Under the pieces are notes generated by a model. It was not told the origin of the DNA. It searched no databases and was given only the letters and a program-made list of their open reading frames with translations. Position numbers and translations under genes: made by a program. A stretch of DNA of 64,000 bases, taken from assembly GCA_023241745.1 (NCBI GenBank), contig JALQCY010000005.1:309612-373611 (forward strand), given 5' to 3'. This DNA is from Isoptericola peretonis (GTDB lineage Bacteria > Actinomycetota > Actinomycetes > Actinomycetales > Cellulomonadaceae). Shown in pieces: positions 40,315 through 49,271 of this stretch; position 1 is the first letter of the stretch, and each line of letters opens with the position of its first letter.

Positions 40315-41178
40315 ACCCCCCGCCTGACCGTCGATGACCTCCAGCTCGCCGAGGCGGTCGCCCGCCACGGCTCGGTCGGCGCCGCGGCGCGGGAGCTGCT
40401 CGTCGCGCAGCCCTCCGCGAGCCGGCGCCTCGGCACGCTGGAGCGGCGCCTCGGCACCCCGCTGTTCGACCGCGACACCACCGGCGCCCGACCGACCCCG
40501 GCCGGCCGGGAGCTCGCCCGCCTGGCCGCGCGGCTCCTGGCCGACCTGGACGCGCTGCCGGACCAGGTGCTCGCCGCCGTCGACGCGCCGTCCCTGTCCG
40601 TCGGCACGATCCAGGCGCTGAGCCCGATGGTGCTCACCGCCGTGGAGCTCGAGCTGCCCGGCGTCACGGTGCTGCCGGAGGTGGACCACGGCCCGGTCCT
40701 GGTGCGGCAGGTGCACGAGGGCACCCTGGACGCCGCGGTCGTCACGGTGGCGGAGCAGATCGTGGTGCCCCGGGGACTGCAGCGCACGCCGCTGGGCGAG
40801 TCGCCGCGCGTGGTCGTGCTGCCGGAAGACGTCGCACCGCTCGGCACAGGAGGCCGGCCGTTCGCCGGCCGGACCGTGGTGTACAGCCTGATCGACCTCG
40901 CCGGCGAGACGACGCACCGGCGGCTGTCCGCGCTGGGCGCCGTCCCCCGCCGCGGGCCCACCACCGAGGCCACCCTGCGCATCGCGCGCGAGCTGGGCTG
41001 CCCCGCCCTCATGCCCGAGCTCACCGCCCGCTGGTACGCCGCTCCCGGCGACCGGATCGTGCCCTCGCCGGTGCCCGGCACCGTGCGGATCACGCTCGTC
41101 ACCCGCACGCCGCAGCCCGCCGCGCTCGCCGAGGCCCTACCACGGATCACGGCTCGCGTGCTGGGGACCGGCGGGTAG
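40312..41178 (+). CDS. LysR-family transcriptional regulator
   Basis: A 288-residue regulator. The N-terminal helix-turn-helix is VDDLQLAEAVARHGSVGAAARELLVAQPSASRRLGTLERRL, then TPLFDRDTTGARPTPAGREL. The C-terminal effector-binding fold is recognisable (SLSVGTIQALSPMVLTAVEL, RQVHEGTLDAAVVTVAEQI). It is divergent from the MFS transporter and probably activates or represses it in response to an unknown ligand. Confidence 0.92.
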   Translation: MTPRLTVDDLQLAEAVARHGSVGAAARELLVAQPSASRRLGTLERRLGTPLFDRDTTGARPTPAGRELARLAARLLADLDALPDQVLAAVDAPSLSVGTIQALSPMVLTAVELELPGVTVLPEVDHGPVLVRQVHEGTLDAAVVTVAEQIVVPRGLQRTPLGESPRVVVLPEDVAPLGTGGRPFAGRTVVYSLIDLAGETTHRRLSALGAVPRRGPTTEATLRIARELGCPALMPELTARWYAAPGDRIVPSPVPGTVRITLVTRTPQPAALAEALPRITARVLGTGG

Positions 41179-41191
41179 TCGGAGCAGCGGC

Positions 41192-41890
41192 TCAGCGCAG
41201 CCGGTAGCGACGCTCCGGGCGCCCGGCGGTGCCGTAGTTGAGGCGCACCGCGGCCCGGCCCATCGTCGCGAAGTGCTCCAGGTACCGCCGCGCGCTGACG
41301 CGGCTGACCCCGACGGCGTCGGCGCACTCGGTGGCGCTGAGCTCCGCGCCGGCGGACAGCGCCTCCAGGACGGCGTCCGCCGTCTCCTGGCTCAGGCCCT
41401 TCGGCAGCGGCCCCCGCGGCCCGGCGACCTGCGGCGGGCGCGCGAAGACGGCGTCGATGTCGGCCTGGATGCCCGCGCCGCCGTCGTCGGCGTCCGCCTC
41501 GCCCAGGCCCTCGAGGGCCGCGCGGGAGCGGCGGAACTCCTGGAGCCGGGCGGCGAGGTCCTCGGAGGCGAACGGCTTGACCAGGTAGTGGGCGGCGCCC
41601 CCGGCCGCCGCGGCGCGGACCGTGTCGGCCTCGCGGGCGGCGGTGATGACGACGACGCCGAGGTCGTTCCCCGCGGCACGCAGGCGCCGCAGCACCTCGA
41701 TGCCGCTCAGGTCGGGCAGGTGCACGTCGAGCAGCACGAGGTCCGGGTGCAGGGCCTCGACGGCGGCGAGCGCGTCGGCGCCCGTGTGCGCCTCGCCGAC
41801 CACCCGGAACCCCGGCACCCGCTCCACGAAGCGGCGGTGGATGGACGCCACCATGAAGTCGTCCTCCACCACCAGCACGTCGAGGCTCAC
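41192..41890 (-). CDS. CitB/DctR-type response regulator
   Basis: A 232-residue regulator. The receiver domain starts MSLDVLVVEDDFMVASIHRR, with phospho-Asp in LVLLDVHLPDLSG and Lys in YLVKPF; it ends near residue 125. The C-terminal winged helix resembles the HTH of CitB/DctR regulators (LSATECADAVGVSRVSARRYLEHFATMGRAAVRL). It overlaps its partner kinase's stop by GTGA. The CitA/CitB family controls uptake and fermentation of citrate and C4-dicarboxylates; the divergent TctCBA genes are the obvious target. Confidence 0.9.
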   Translation of the reverse strand: MSLDVLVVEDDFMVASIHRRFVERVPGFRVVGEAHTGADALAAVEALHPDLVLLDVHLPDLSGIEVLRRLRAAGNDLGVVVITAAREADTVRAAAAGGAAHYLVKPFASEDLAARLQEFRRSRAALEGLGEADADDGGAGIQADIDAVFARPPQVAGPRGPLPKGLSQETADAVLEALSAGAELSATECADAVGVSRVSARRYLEHFATMGRAAVRLNYGTAGRPERRYRLR

Positions 41891-43587
41891 GCCTGCTGCA
41901 CCCCCTCGTCGATCGCCACGCCCTGCGGCAGCCGGGCGGTGAACGCCGCTCCGCCGAGCGACACATCATCGCCCACGGTGACGCCGCCGCCTCGGCGCTG
42001 CGCCAGCACGTGCACCAGAGCGAGGCCCACGCCCCGCCCGGTCGCGCCGTGCGGCTTCGTGCTCCACCCGCGCCGGAAGATCGCGTCCGCCTGCTCGGGC
42101 GGCACGCCGCGTCCGCTGTCCGCGACCTCGACGACGACGTCGCGCCGCGCGCCGCTCACGGCCAGCCGCACCCGGACCCGCGCCGTGCGGACGACGCCGG
42201 CGGCGTCCGGCCCGGCCGCCCACGCCGCGGCGTCCACGGCGTTGTCCACGAGGTTGCCGAGCACGGTGCCGACGTCGGCCGACAGGTCCGGGTCGAGGCG
42301 CGGCAGCGCGCTGCGCGGGTCGACGACGAGCTCCACGTGGCGCTCGTCCGCGAGCGTCGCCTTGGCGATGAGCAGCGCCGCAACCGCGGGGTCGGCCACC
42401 CGCGTCGTCACGACGTCGCTGAGGTCCGCGCGCCGCCGCGTGAGCCGCTCCACGAACCGCCCTACCTCGTCGTACTCCCCCAGCTCGATGAGCCCGGACA
42501 CGGTGTGCAGCTGGTTGCTGAACTCGTGCGTCTGCGCGCGCAGCGTCTCGGTGACGCTCTCGCGCGCGTGCAGCTCGCTCTGCAGCGCCAGCAGCTCGGT
42601 GCGGTCGCGCAGGGTGGTCACCGTGCCGGCCGGGCGGCCGTCGTGCAGCACGCGGCGGCGGTTGAGCACCAGCACCGTGTCCCCGGCCACGAGGACGGCG
42701 TCGTGCACCTCGTCGGTGCCGCGCAGCAGGTCGACGACGGCCTGGTCGAGACCGAGGTCGTCCAGCCGTCGGCCCGTCGGGTCCGGGGCGTCGGCGGGCA
42801 GGCCGAGCAGCTCGCGCGCGCTGTCGCTCACGAGGCTCACGCGGCCGTCGTCGCCGACCACCACCACCCCCTCGCGGATCGACCGCAGCACGCCCTCCCG
42901 GTGGTCCGCGAGCGCCGCGATCTGCGCCGGCTCGAGACCCCGCGTGCGGCGCTTGACCAGGCGCGCGAGCAGCCAGGACCCGGCGGCCGCGAGCGCGGTG
43001 CCGATGCCGAGCACCACGAGCACGTCGGCGCCGGCGCTCGAGAGCCGCTCGGTCAGCGGCGGGTACGGGTCGGCCAGCACGACGACCGCCAGCGGCTGCG
43101 GCGCGCTCGGTTCGGGCACGGGTTCGCTGCCGCCGTACACGGGCACCCAGGCCGCGATCGAGCGCCCCGCGAGGTCGGCCACGTCGCCGCTGCCGGCGCG
43201 GGTGGCGGCGTCGGCGGGCAGGTCGAGCCGCTCCCCGGTGCGGGTGGGGTCGGTGGCGAGCAGGATGCGCCCGTCGAGGTCCGTGAGGTAGGCGTTGCGC
43301 GCGTCGACGTACGCGGCCCGGGTCTGCAGGTAGAACGCGAGGGCCCGCATGTCCGGGGCCTCCTCGGCGAGCGTCGCCTGCACGGCCGGGATGCCCGCGA
43401 GGCCCTCGGCGGCCACCTCGAGCCGGTCGGCGCGGTCGCCCCGGAACGCGGCGTCCGCCTGCCCCAGGAAGACGACGGCGGCCGCGGCGACGACGACGAG
43501 GAGGACGGCGAGCTGCAGCGCCAGCACCTGACCGCCGAGGGTGAGGTGCCGGGAGGGAGGACCGGTGGCCCGACCGCGTGACCGCAA
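41887..43587 (-). CDS. CitA/DcuS-like sensor histidine kinase
   Basis: A 566-residue membrane kinase. TTG 43587 is chosen because AAAGGAGG sits nine bases upstream and no ATG or GTG is near. After the first helix (ALQLAVLLVVVAAAAVVFL) comes an extracytoplasmic PAS-like sensor (AFYLQTRAAYVDARNAYLTD, ending PQPLAVVVLADPYPPL), a second helix (VLVVLGIGTALAAAGSWLL) and a cytoplasmic PAS (IREGVVVVGDDGRVSLVSD). The H-box is RAQTHEFSNQLHTVSGLIEL and the ATPase motifs are LGNLVDNAVDAA, DSGRGV and GRGVGLALV. Citrate or another tricarboxylate is the likely ligand by analogy. Confidence 0.9.
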   Translation of the reverse strand: MRSRGRATGPPSRHLTLGGQVLALQLAVLLVVVAAAAVVFLGQADAAFRGDRADRLEVAAEGLAGIPAVQATLAEEAPDMRALAFYLQTRAAYVDARNAYLTDLDGRILLATDPTRTGERLDLPADAATRAGSGDVADLAGRSIAAWVPVYGGSEPVPEPSAPQPLAVVVLADPYPPLTERLSSAGADVLVVLGIGTALAAAGSWLLARLVKRRTRGLEPAQIAALADHREGVLRSIREGVVVVGDDGRVSLVSDSARELLGLPADAPDPTGRRLDDLGLDQAVVDLLRGTDEVHDAVLVAGDTVLVLNRRRVLHDGRPAGTVTTLRDRTELLALQSELHARESVTETLRAQTHEFSNQLHTVSGLIELGEYDEVGRFVERLTRRRADLSDVVTTRVADPAVAALLIAKATLADERHVELVVDPRSALPRLDPDLSADVGTVLGNLVDNAVDAAAWAAGPDAAGVVRTARVRVRLAVSGARRDVVVEVADSGRGVPPEQADAIFRRGWSTKPHGATGRGVGLALVHVLAQRRGGGVTVGDDVSLGGAAFTARLPQGVAIDEGVQQA

Positions 43588-43697
43588 GTTCCACAACCTC
43601 CTTTGGTTGCCCAATGATGACGCGTCCCGCGCCCACCTGTGACCATCGCACCGGGGGCAGAGCCGCCCCGCAGCACCGACCCAGTCTGGAGGAACCG

Positions 43698-44768
43698 ATG
43701 TCGTCGACGACATCCGGCCCCCCGAGCCGCACGACCGAGCCGTCCGAGCCCGGCCCCGTGGCCTCCCGCAGCACCGGCCGCCGCCGTGGCACCCGCGTGG
43801 CGGTGGCCGCCACGCTCGCCGCCACGCTGGTCGCCGTCGGCGCCGCGTGCGGCGTCACGCGCGGCGACGACTCCGCGGACCTCGACATGTGGATCCCCAA
43901 CAGCCCGGGGGGCGGCTACGACCAGACCGGCCGCGCCGCCGTCGGCGTGCTGGACCGCGACGACATCACCGGCGGCGACATCCAGGTCACCAACATCCTG
44001 GGCGCGGGCGGCTCGGTCGCGATGTCGCGACTCATGGGCGAGGAGGGCAACGAGCGGCTCCTGATGACGCTCGGCCTCGGCGTCGTCGGGTCGACGTACT
44101 CGTTCGGCGTGGACGCGCGGCCGCACGACGCGACCCCCATCGCCCAGCTCATCGAGGAGCAGGAGGGCGTGCTGGTCCCCGCCGACTCGCCCTTCGAGAC
44201 CATCGACGACCTCGTGGCGGCGTGGCAGGAGGACCCCGGCTCCGTGGTCGTCGGCGGCGGCTCGTCGCCCGGCGGCCCCGACCACCTGTTCCCCATGCAG
44301 CTCGCCAAGGCGACGGACGTCGACCCGAAGGACGTGCGGTACGTGTCCTACGACGGCGGCGGCCCGCTGACCAGCGCGCTGCTGGGGAACAAGATCCAGG
44401 TCGGGTTCTCCGGCCTCGCCGAGTTCGAGGGACAGATCGCGGCCGGCGAGCTGCGCGTGCTCGCCGTCTCGGGCGACGAACGGGTCGCGGGCGACACGCT
44501 CGCCGACGTGCCGACCCTCACCGAGTCCGGCATCGACCTCGTCTTCACGAACTGGCGCGGCGTCGTCGCCCCACCGGGCATCAGCGACGAGCGCCGCGAC
44601 GAGCTCGTCGAGCACCTCACCCGCATGCACGACTCGCCCGAGTGGGAGCAGGCCCTGGCCGACAACGGCTGGACCGACGCCTTCGTCACCGGCGACGACT
44701 TCGAGCAGTTCCTGCGCGAGCAGGACGAGCGGGTGTCCACCACCCTGAGGGAGCTGAACCTGCTGTGA
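43698..44768 (+). CDS. tctC: TctC-family tripartite tricarboxylate transporter substrate-binding lipoprotein
   Basis: A 356-residue solute-binding protein. A positively charged N-terminus, a hydrophobic stretch and the lipobox VAVGAAC give a membrane-anchored lipoprotein. The mature part has the PNSPGGGYDQTGRAAV motif and NILGAGGSVAMSRL of TctC proteins. VDPKDVRYVSYDGGGPLTSALLGNKIQVGFSG and LPTLTESGIDLVFTNWRGVVAPPG-like segments follow, which bind the tricarboxylate. ATG 43698 has GGAGGA six bases before it. It is divergent from the CitAB-like kinase. Confidence 0.93.
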   Translation: MSSTTSGPPSRTTEPSEPGPVASRSTGRRRGTRVAVAATLAATLVAVGAACGVTRGDDSADLDMWIPNSPGGGYDQTGRAAVGVLDRDDITGGDIQVTNILGAGGSVAMSRLMGEEGNERLLMTLGLGVVGSTYSFGVDARPHDATPIAQLIEEQEGVLVPADSPFETIDDLVAAWQEDPGSVVVGGGSSPGGPDHLFPMQLAKATDVDPKDVRYVSYDGGGPLTSALLGNKIQVGFSGLAEFEGQIAAGELRVLAVSGDERVAGDTLADVPTLTESGIDLVFTNWRGVVAPPGISDERRDELVEHLTRMHDSPEWEQALADNGWTDAFVTGDDFEQFLREQDERVSTTLRELNLL

Positions 44769-45274
44769 GCGCCGACCTGGAGACACCGGCGAGCACCCGC
44801 GTCGACGCCGCCCAGTACGGGCTGGCCGCCGTGCTGCTCGTCGTCGGCGCGTACACCGTGTACGACGCCATGACGCTGGACGTCGGGTTCGCCGACCCCG
44901 TGGGCCCGCGCGTCTTCCCGGTCGTCATCGGCGCCGGGCTCGTCGTCACGAGCGTGCTGCTGGCCGTGGCCACGGCACGCGGGTCGCGGCCCGAGCCGGA
45001 GGCCGGCGAGGACGTGGACGTCACGACGCCCGCCGACTGGCCCACGGTGCTGAAGCTCGTCGGCGTCGTCCTGCTGACCATCGCGACCGTCGGCTGGCTG
45101 GGGTGGGCGCTCGCCGGCGTGATCCTCTTCGCCGGCGCGGCGTGGGCGCTCGGCAGCCGCACGACGATCCGCGACGTCCTCGTGGGGCTCGTCCTCGCCG
45201 TGGCGAGCTGGTACGGCTTCGTCGTCGGGCTGGGCATCCCGCTCACCCCCGGCGTCCTCGACGGGATCCTGTGA
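44765..45274 (+). CDS. tctB: TctB-family small membrane subunit
   Basis: A 169-residue membrane protein with four helices (YGLAAVLLVVGAYTVYDA, VVIGAGLVVTSVLLAVATA, VLKLVGVVLLTIATVGWLG, LVGLVLAVASWYGFVVGLG), the expected size and topology of TctB. GTG 44765 overlaps the tctC stop (GTGA). It forms the channel complex with TctA. Confidence 0.9.
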   Translation: MSADLETPASTRVDAAQYGLAAVLLVVGAYTVYDAMTLDVGFADPVGPRVFPVVIGAGLVVTSVLLAVATARGSRPEPEAGEDVDVTTPADWPTVLKLVGVVLLTIATVGWLGWALAGVILFAGAAWALGSRTTIRDVLVGLVLAVASWYGFVVGLGIPLTPGVLDGIL

Positions 45275-45286
45275 GGCGATGAGCTG

Positions 45287-46870
45287 ATGGAGAACCTCGG
45301 ACTGCTGGCCGACGGCCTCGCCGCCGCCCTCACCCCCATGAACCTCCTGTACGCCGCCGTCGGCGTGCTGCTCGGCACGTTCGTCGGCGTGCTGCCCGGC
45401 ATCGGGCCGGCCATGGCGATCGCGCTGCTGCTGCCCGTGACGTTCGGGCTCGAGCCCACGCAGGCGTTCATCATGTTCGCCGGCCTGTACTACGGCGGCA
45501 TGTACGGCGGGTCGACGACGTCGATCCTGCTCAACACGCCCGGCGAGTCGGCGTCCGTGATGACGGCGCTCGAGGGCAACCTCATGGCGCGGGCCGGGCG
45601 AGGCGCGCAGGCGCTGGCGACCGCCGCGGTCGGGTCGTTCGTCGCGGGCACGATCGGCACGCTGCTGGTCGCGATGTTCGCGCCCGCGCTGGCCGACGTC
45701 GCCGTGGAGATCGGCGCGCCGTCGTACTTCGCGCTCATGGTGCTGGCCCTCGTCATGACCGCGACCGTGCTCGGGGCGAGCCCGCTGCGCGGCCTGCTCT
45801 CCCTGTTCGTGGGCCTGACGATCGGGCTCGTGGGCCTCGACCTCAACACCGGCCAGCCGCGCCTGACGTTCGGCGTCACCCAGCTCGTGGACCGCCTGGA
45901 CATCGTCGTGGTGGCGGTGGGCATCTTCGCCGTCGGCGAGGCCCTGTGGGTGGCGGCGCACCTGCGCCGCAAGCCCGCGCGGGTCGTGCCGGTCGGGCAG
46001 CCGTGGCTCGGACGCAACGACCTGCGCCGCTCCTGGCGGCCGTGGCTGCGCGGCACCGCGTACGGGTTCCCGTTCGGCGCGCTGCCCGCGGGCGGCGCGG
46101 AGCTGCCGACGTTCCTGTCGTACGTCACCGAGCGCCGGCTGGCGAAGCGCGCGACCCTGAAGGGCCGCGGCACGGGGGCGGGTCCGGGCGGCGACGAGTT
46201 CGGCAAGGGTGCCATCGAGGGCGTCGCCGGGCCGGAGGCCGCGAACAACGCGTCCGCCGCGGGGATGCTCGTGCCGATGCTGGCCCTCGGCCTGCCCGTC
46301 ACGGCGACGGCGTCCGTGATGCTGTCCGCGCTGCAGGGCTACGGCATCCAGCCCGGCCCGCAGCTCATGACCGAGCACGCCGACATGGTGTGGACGCTGC
46401 TCGCGAGCCTGCTGATCGGCAACGTGCTGCTGCTGGTGCTCAACCTGCCGCTGGCGCCGCTGTGGGCCCGGCTGCTGCGGATCCCGCGGCCGCAGCTGTA
46501 CGCCGGCATCCTGTTCTTCGCGTGCCTCGGTGCGTACGCCACCAACCTGGACCCGTTCGACATCGCGCTGCTGCTCGTGTTCGGCCTGCTCGGGATGGCG
46601 ATGCGGCGGTTCGGGCTGCCGGTGCTGCCGCTCATCCTCGGCGTCATCCTCGGCCCCCTCATGGAGACCAAGCTGCGCGAGGCGCTCACCATCTCCGGCG
46701 GCGACCCCGCCATCCTGTGGAGCGAGCCGCTGGCGATCGCCATCTACGTGGTGCTCCTGCTGGTGCTGGTGACCCGGCCGCTGCTGTCGCGGTGGCGGTC
46801 GCGGACCGAGTCGCGGATCGTCGCGGAGGCGCACGAGGCCGAGGCCGTGACGGAAGGAGCACAGCGGTGA
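45287..46870 (+). CDS. tctA: TctA-family large membrane subunit
   Basis: A 527-residue protein with about twelve helices. The family signatures GTFVGVLPGIGPAMAIALLLP and YYGGMYGGSTTSILLNTPGE, characteristic of TctA, are intact, and EGVAGPEAANNASAAGMLVPMLALGLP near residue 310 is the second conserved region. It carries the tricarboxylate across the membrane using ion gradients, with TctC delivering the substrate. Confidence 0.95.
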   Translation: MENLGLLADGLAAALTPMNLLYAAVGVLLGTFVGVLPGIGPAMAIALLLPVTFGLEPTQAFIMFAGLYYGGMYGGSTTSILLNTPGESASVMTALEGNLMARAGRGAQALATAAVGSFVAGTIGTLLVAMFAPALADVAVEIGAPSYFALMVLALVMTATVLGASPLRGLLSLFVGLTIGLVGLDLNTGQPRLTFGVTQLVDRLDIVVVAVGIFAVGEALWVAAHLRRKPARVVPVGQPWLGRNDLRRSWRPWLRGTAYGFPFGALPAGGAELPTFLSYVTERRLAKRATLKGRGTGAGPGGDEFGKGAIEGVAGPEAANNASAAGMLVPMLALGLPVTATASVMLSALQGYGIQPGPQLMTEHADMVWTLLASLLIGNVLLLVLNLPLAPLWARLLRIPRPQLYAGILFFACLGAYATNLDPFDIALLLVFGLLGMAMRRFGLPVLPLILGVILGPLMETKLREALTISGGDPAILWSEPLAIAIYVVLLLVLVTRPLLSRWRSRTESRIVAEAHEAEAVTEGAQR

Positions 46871-47298
46871 CGACGGACGAGACGAGCCCGGCCGACGGCT
46901 GGGTGGTGGTGGCGTGGACGCCGGACGAGTTCGGCGACGCCGCCCTGGAGCACGGCATCGCCTGGGCCCGCGAGGGCGGCCGCGGCGTCGCGGTGGTGAA
47001 CGGAACCCGCGGCGACGCCCTCGTCGACGAGCGCTTCGCCGCGCCCGCCGGCCTCGCGGACCTCGCGGAACGGCTGCGCGGCACCGGGCTGCCGCACGTC
47101 GTGCGGCAGGAGATGGGGCGGGACGTCGCCGAGCAGGTGCTCGACGTCGCGGCGGAGCTGGACGCCCGCCTCGTCGTGGTGGGGCTGCGCCACCGCAGCC
47201 CCGTCGGCAAGCTGCTCATGGGCAGCGTCGCCCAGCGCATCCTGCTCACCGCCACCTGCCCCGTGCTGGCCGTCAAGCCCGGTGGACGGACCGCCTGA
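46867..47298 (+). CDS. universal stress protein, single domain
   Basis: A 143-residue UspA-type protein. The N-terminal strand WVVVAWTPDEFGDAALEHGIAWA and the C-terminal ATP-binding motif LVVVGLRHRSPVGKLLMGSVAQRILLTATCPVLAV (G-2x-G-9x-G-S/T-like) are present. GTG 46867 overlaps the tctA stop (GTGA). A Usp encoded at the end of a tct operon may couple uptake to energy state; this is inference. Confidence 0.88.
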   Translation: MTTDETSPADGWVVVAWTPDEFGDAALEHGIAWAREGGRGVAVVNGTRGDALVDERFAAPAGLADLAERLRGTGLPHVVRQEMGRDVAEQVLDVAAELDARLVVVGLRHRSPVGKLLMGSVAQRILLTATCPVLAVKPGGRTA

Positions 47299-47350
47299 AC
47301 CGCCGCCGGGCTCGCGTGTAAGAGCCTGCCCGCCCGGGACACTACGTGGT

Positions 47351-47926
47351 GTGAGCACCCCCGACGACGCGGCCGGCCCGCGCGAGAGGCTGGCCGCGCT
47401 GTGGAGCGCGCACGCCGTCCGCGTGCAGGCCTACCTGTGGCGGCACACCGACCCGGACACCGCGCAGGACCTGCTCTCCGAGACGTTCCTGGTGGCCTGG
47501 CGCCGTATCGACGACGTGCCCGACCCGGCGCTGCCGTGGCTGCTCGTCGTCGCACGCAACCTCGTGCGCAACGCGCACCGGGCGGCCCGGCGACGACGCA
47601 CGCTCGACGACGACCTCGCATCGCTCGAGGCGTCCGCCCCGCTGCCGGAGGCCGCCCCCGAGGCGCTCGCCGTCGAGCGGGACACCCTGCTGCGCGGGCT
47701 CGCCCGGCTCACCGAGCGCGAGCGGGAGGCGCTCCTGCTCGTCGCGTGGGACGGGCTCGCGCCGCCCGAGGCCGCCGCCGTCGCCGGCTGCAGCACCGCC
47801 ACGTTCCACGTGCGCCTGCACCGCGCCCGGCGGCGCCTCGCCCCGCTCGCCGAGGACGGTGCGGGTGGCCCCGACCGCTCCCCTGGTGTCCCCCGCTCCC
47901 CCGCGCCCTCGAGGAGGACGGCATGA
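47351..47926 (+). CDS. ECF-type sigma factor
   Basis: A 191-residue sigma-70 family protein. Region 2 is ALWSAHAVRVQAYLWRHTDPDTAQDLLSETFLVAWRR with the LPWLLVVARNLVRNAHR helix, and region 4 is LTEREREALLLVAWDGLAPPEAAAVAGCSTATFHVRLHRARRRL. GTG 47351 is chosen as the start of the similarity; no good ribosome site was seen. It overlaps the next gene by ATGA, and that gene encodes a membrane protein that may act as its anti-sigma factor. Confidence 0.88.
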   Translation: MSTPDDAAGPRERLAALWSAHAVRVQAYLWRHTDPDTAQDLLSETFLVAWRRIDDVPDPALPWLLVVARNLVRNAHRAARRRRTLDDDLASLEASAPLPEAAPEALAVERDTLLRGLARLTEREREALLLVAWDGLAPPEAAAVAGCSTATFHVRLHRARRRLAPLAEDGAGGPDRSPGVPRSPAPSRRTA

Positions 47927-49254
47927 GCCCCGCAGAGCTGGACGAGCGGCTCGCCCGCCTCGCCCCCACCACGTCCCCCGACCCGGAGCGGCTCGACGCC
48001 GCCCGTGCCGCCCTCGACGCCGCCCTCGACGGCCCCGGCGACCCGCGCAGCCGCCGCGTCGGCGGCGCGCACGTGCTCGACCTGGGCGACGTCCCCGCCG
48101 GGGACGCCCCCCTCGGGGTCGCCGACGACGTCGTCGTCCCGCTCGACCGCGGCCGCACCGCCCGCGAGCGCCGCCGTCGCCGGGTGCGGCTCGGCGTCGC
48201 CGCCGCCGGCGTGGTCGGCGTGGTCGGCGTCGGGCTGGCCCTGTCGCCGTGGGGGCCCGCGCCCGGACCCGCGTCACCGACAGCGGCGTCGTGCCTCGCG
48301 CACGTCGCGGACTCGGCACCCTCCGAGAACGCCGAGCCCGACCTGGCCTGGCGCACCCTCGCCCACGAGGCGAGCGGCTCCGCGGACGCCACGCTGCTCC
48401 GGTCGCACGCCACGGGTGACACGGGCTTCTGCGGGAACCGCACCGACGGCGCCGGCTCGACCTCGACCAGCATGCTGTGGACGAACGTCCCTCCCGAGGT
48501 GCCTGGTACCGGCCAGGTCGCTGTGGGCGGGGCGCTGGACGGCGAGTGGTACGTCGCGTGGGGCGCGGCGGGCGCCGACGTCACGTCGTTGCGGCTGCAC
48601 GCGGCGTGGTCGGCCGGCGACGGCTCCAGCGACTCCGGCCTCGTCGTCGACGCCCGTCGGGACGGCGCGGACTGGTCGGTGTTCCTGCGTGGCGAAGAGG
48701 TCCCGGACGACGCCGTCGTCTCCCTGGTGTGGCAGCTTGACGACGGCACCGAGCAGTCCCTGCCGCTCGACAGCGGCTGGCCGGAGGGCGGCGCGGCGGA
48801 GACCGTGCTGACGCAGCAGCGGCGGGACGCGTGCACCGACGGCCCCGGCCTCCCCGGGCTGCGACCTGTCATCGAGGAGCGGTACGACGACCTCGGCCTC
48901 ACCGTGGCGGTGGGCAGAGGTCAGCTCGTCGCCTGCATGCAGGAGGCTGTCCCGCCCTACGACTCCGGGAACACGATGAGCGGCCCGGTCGCGGCGCAGG
49001 GGCCCGCACCGGACGAGGCGGTGTCCGAGGTGGGCGGCTCCGCGGACGACGACCGGATGATGGTGGGCCGCGCAGGCGACGACGTCGCGCGCGTCGAGGT
49101 GCTGCTCGCGGACGGCACCGTGGTCGAGGGCGTGCTGTCCGACGGGTACTGGGCGGCGTGGACCAGCACCGCGAGCGAGAAGGCCTGGGACGGGGCCAGG
49201 CTCGTCTGGTTTCTCGAGGACGGCTCACGACACGAGCGCCGGCTGGTCGGCTGA
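47923..49254 (+). CDS. putative membrane anti-sigma-type protein
   Basis: A 443-residue protein with a GAGGAGG ribosome site. The N-terminal 95 residues are cytoplasmic (LDERLARLAPTTSPDPERL, ARERRRRRVRLGVA), followed by one helix (VAAAGVVGVVGVGLAL) and a large outside domain of beta character (LDGEWYVAWGAAGADVTSLRL, DWSVFLRGEEVPDDAVVSLVWQL). Being directly behind a sigma factor with an ATGA overlap suggests that it holds the sigma factor until a signal is sensed outside. No zinc-binding anti-sigma motif was found, so this is by context only. Confidence 0.6.
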   Translation: MSPAELDERLARLAPTTSPDPERLDAARAALDAALDGPGDPRSRRVGGAHVLDLGDVPAGDAPLGVADDVVVPLDRGRTARERRRRRVRLGVAAAGVVGVVGVGLALSPWGPAPGPASPTAASCLAHVADSAPSENAEPDLAWRTLAHEASGSADATLLRSHATGDTGFCGNRTDGAGSTSTSMLWTNVPPEVPGTGQVAVGGALDGEWYVAWGAAGADVTSLRLHAAWSAGDGSSDSGLVVDARRDGADWSVFLRGEEVPDDAVVSLVWQLDDGTEQSLPLDSGWPEGGAAETVLTQQRRDACTDGPGLPGLRPVIEERYDDLGLTVAVGRGQLVACMQEAVPPYDSGNTMSGPVAAQGPAPDEAVSEVGGSADDDRMMVGRAGDDVARVEVLLADGTVVEGVLSDGYWAAWTSTASEKAWDGARLVWFLEDGSRHERRLVG

Positions 49255-49271
49255 GCACCGGCCCTGCTCAG
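49251..49271. terminator. stem-loop between convergent genes
   Basis: CTGAGCA (49251-49257) and TGCTCAG (49265-49271) form a perfect 7-bp stem with a CCGGCCC loop, covering the stop codons of the sigma-partner gene and surE. A bidirectional terminator is likely. Confidence 0.5.

Noticed and set aside
43594..43609. CAACC/GGTTG hairpin covering the ribosome site of the CitA-like gene
   Set aside because: Only five base pairs, likely coincidental; kept as a ribosome site only.
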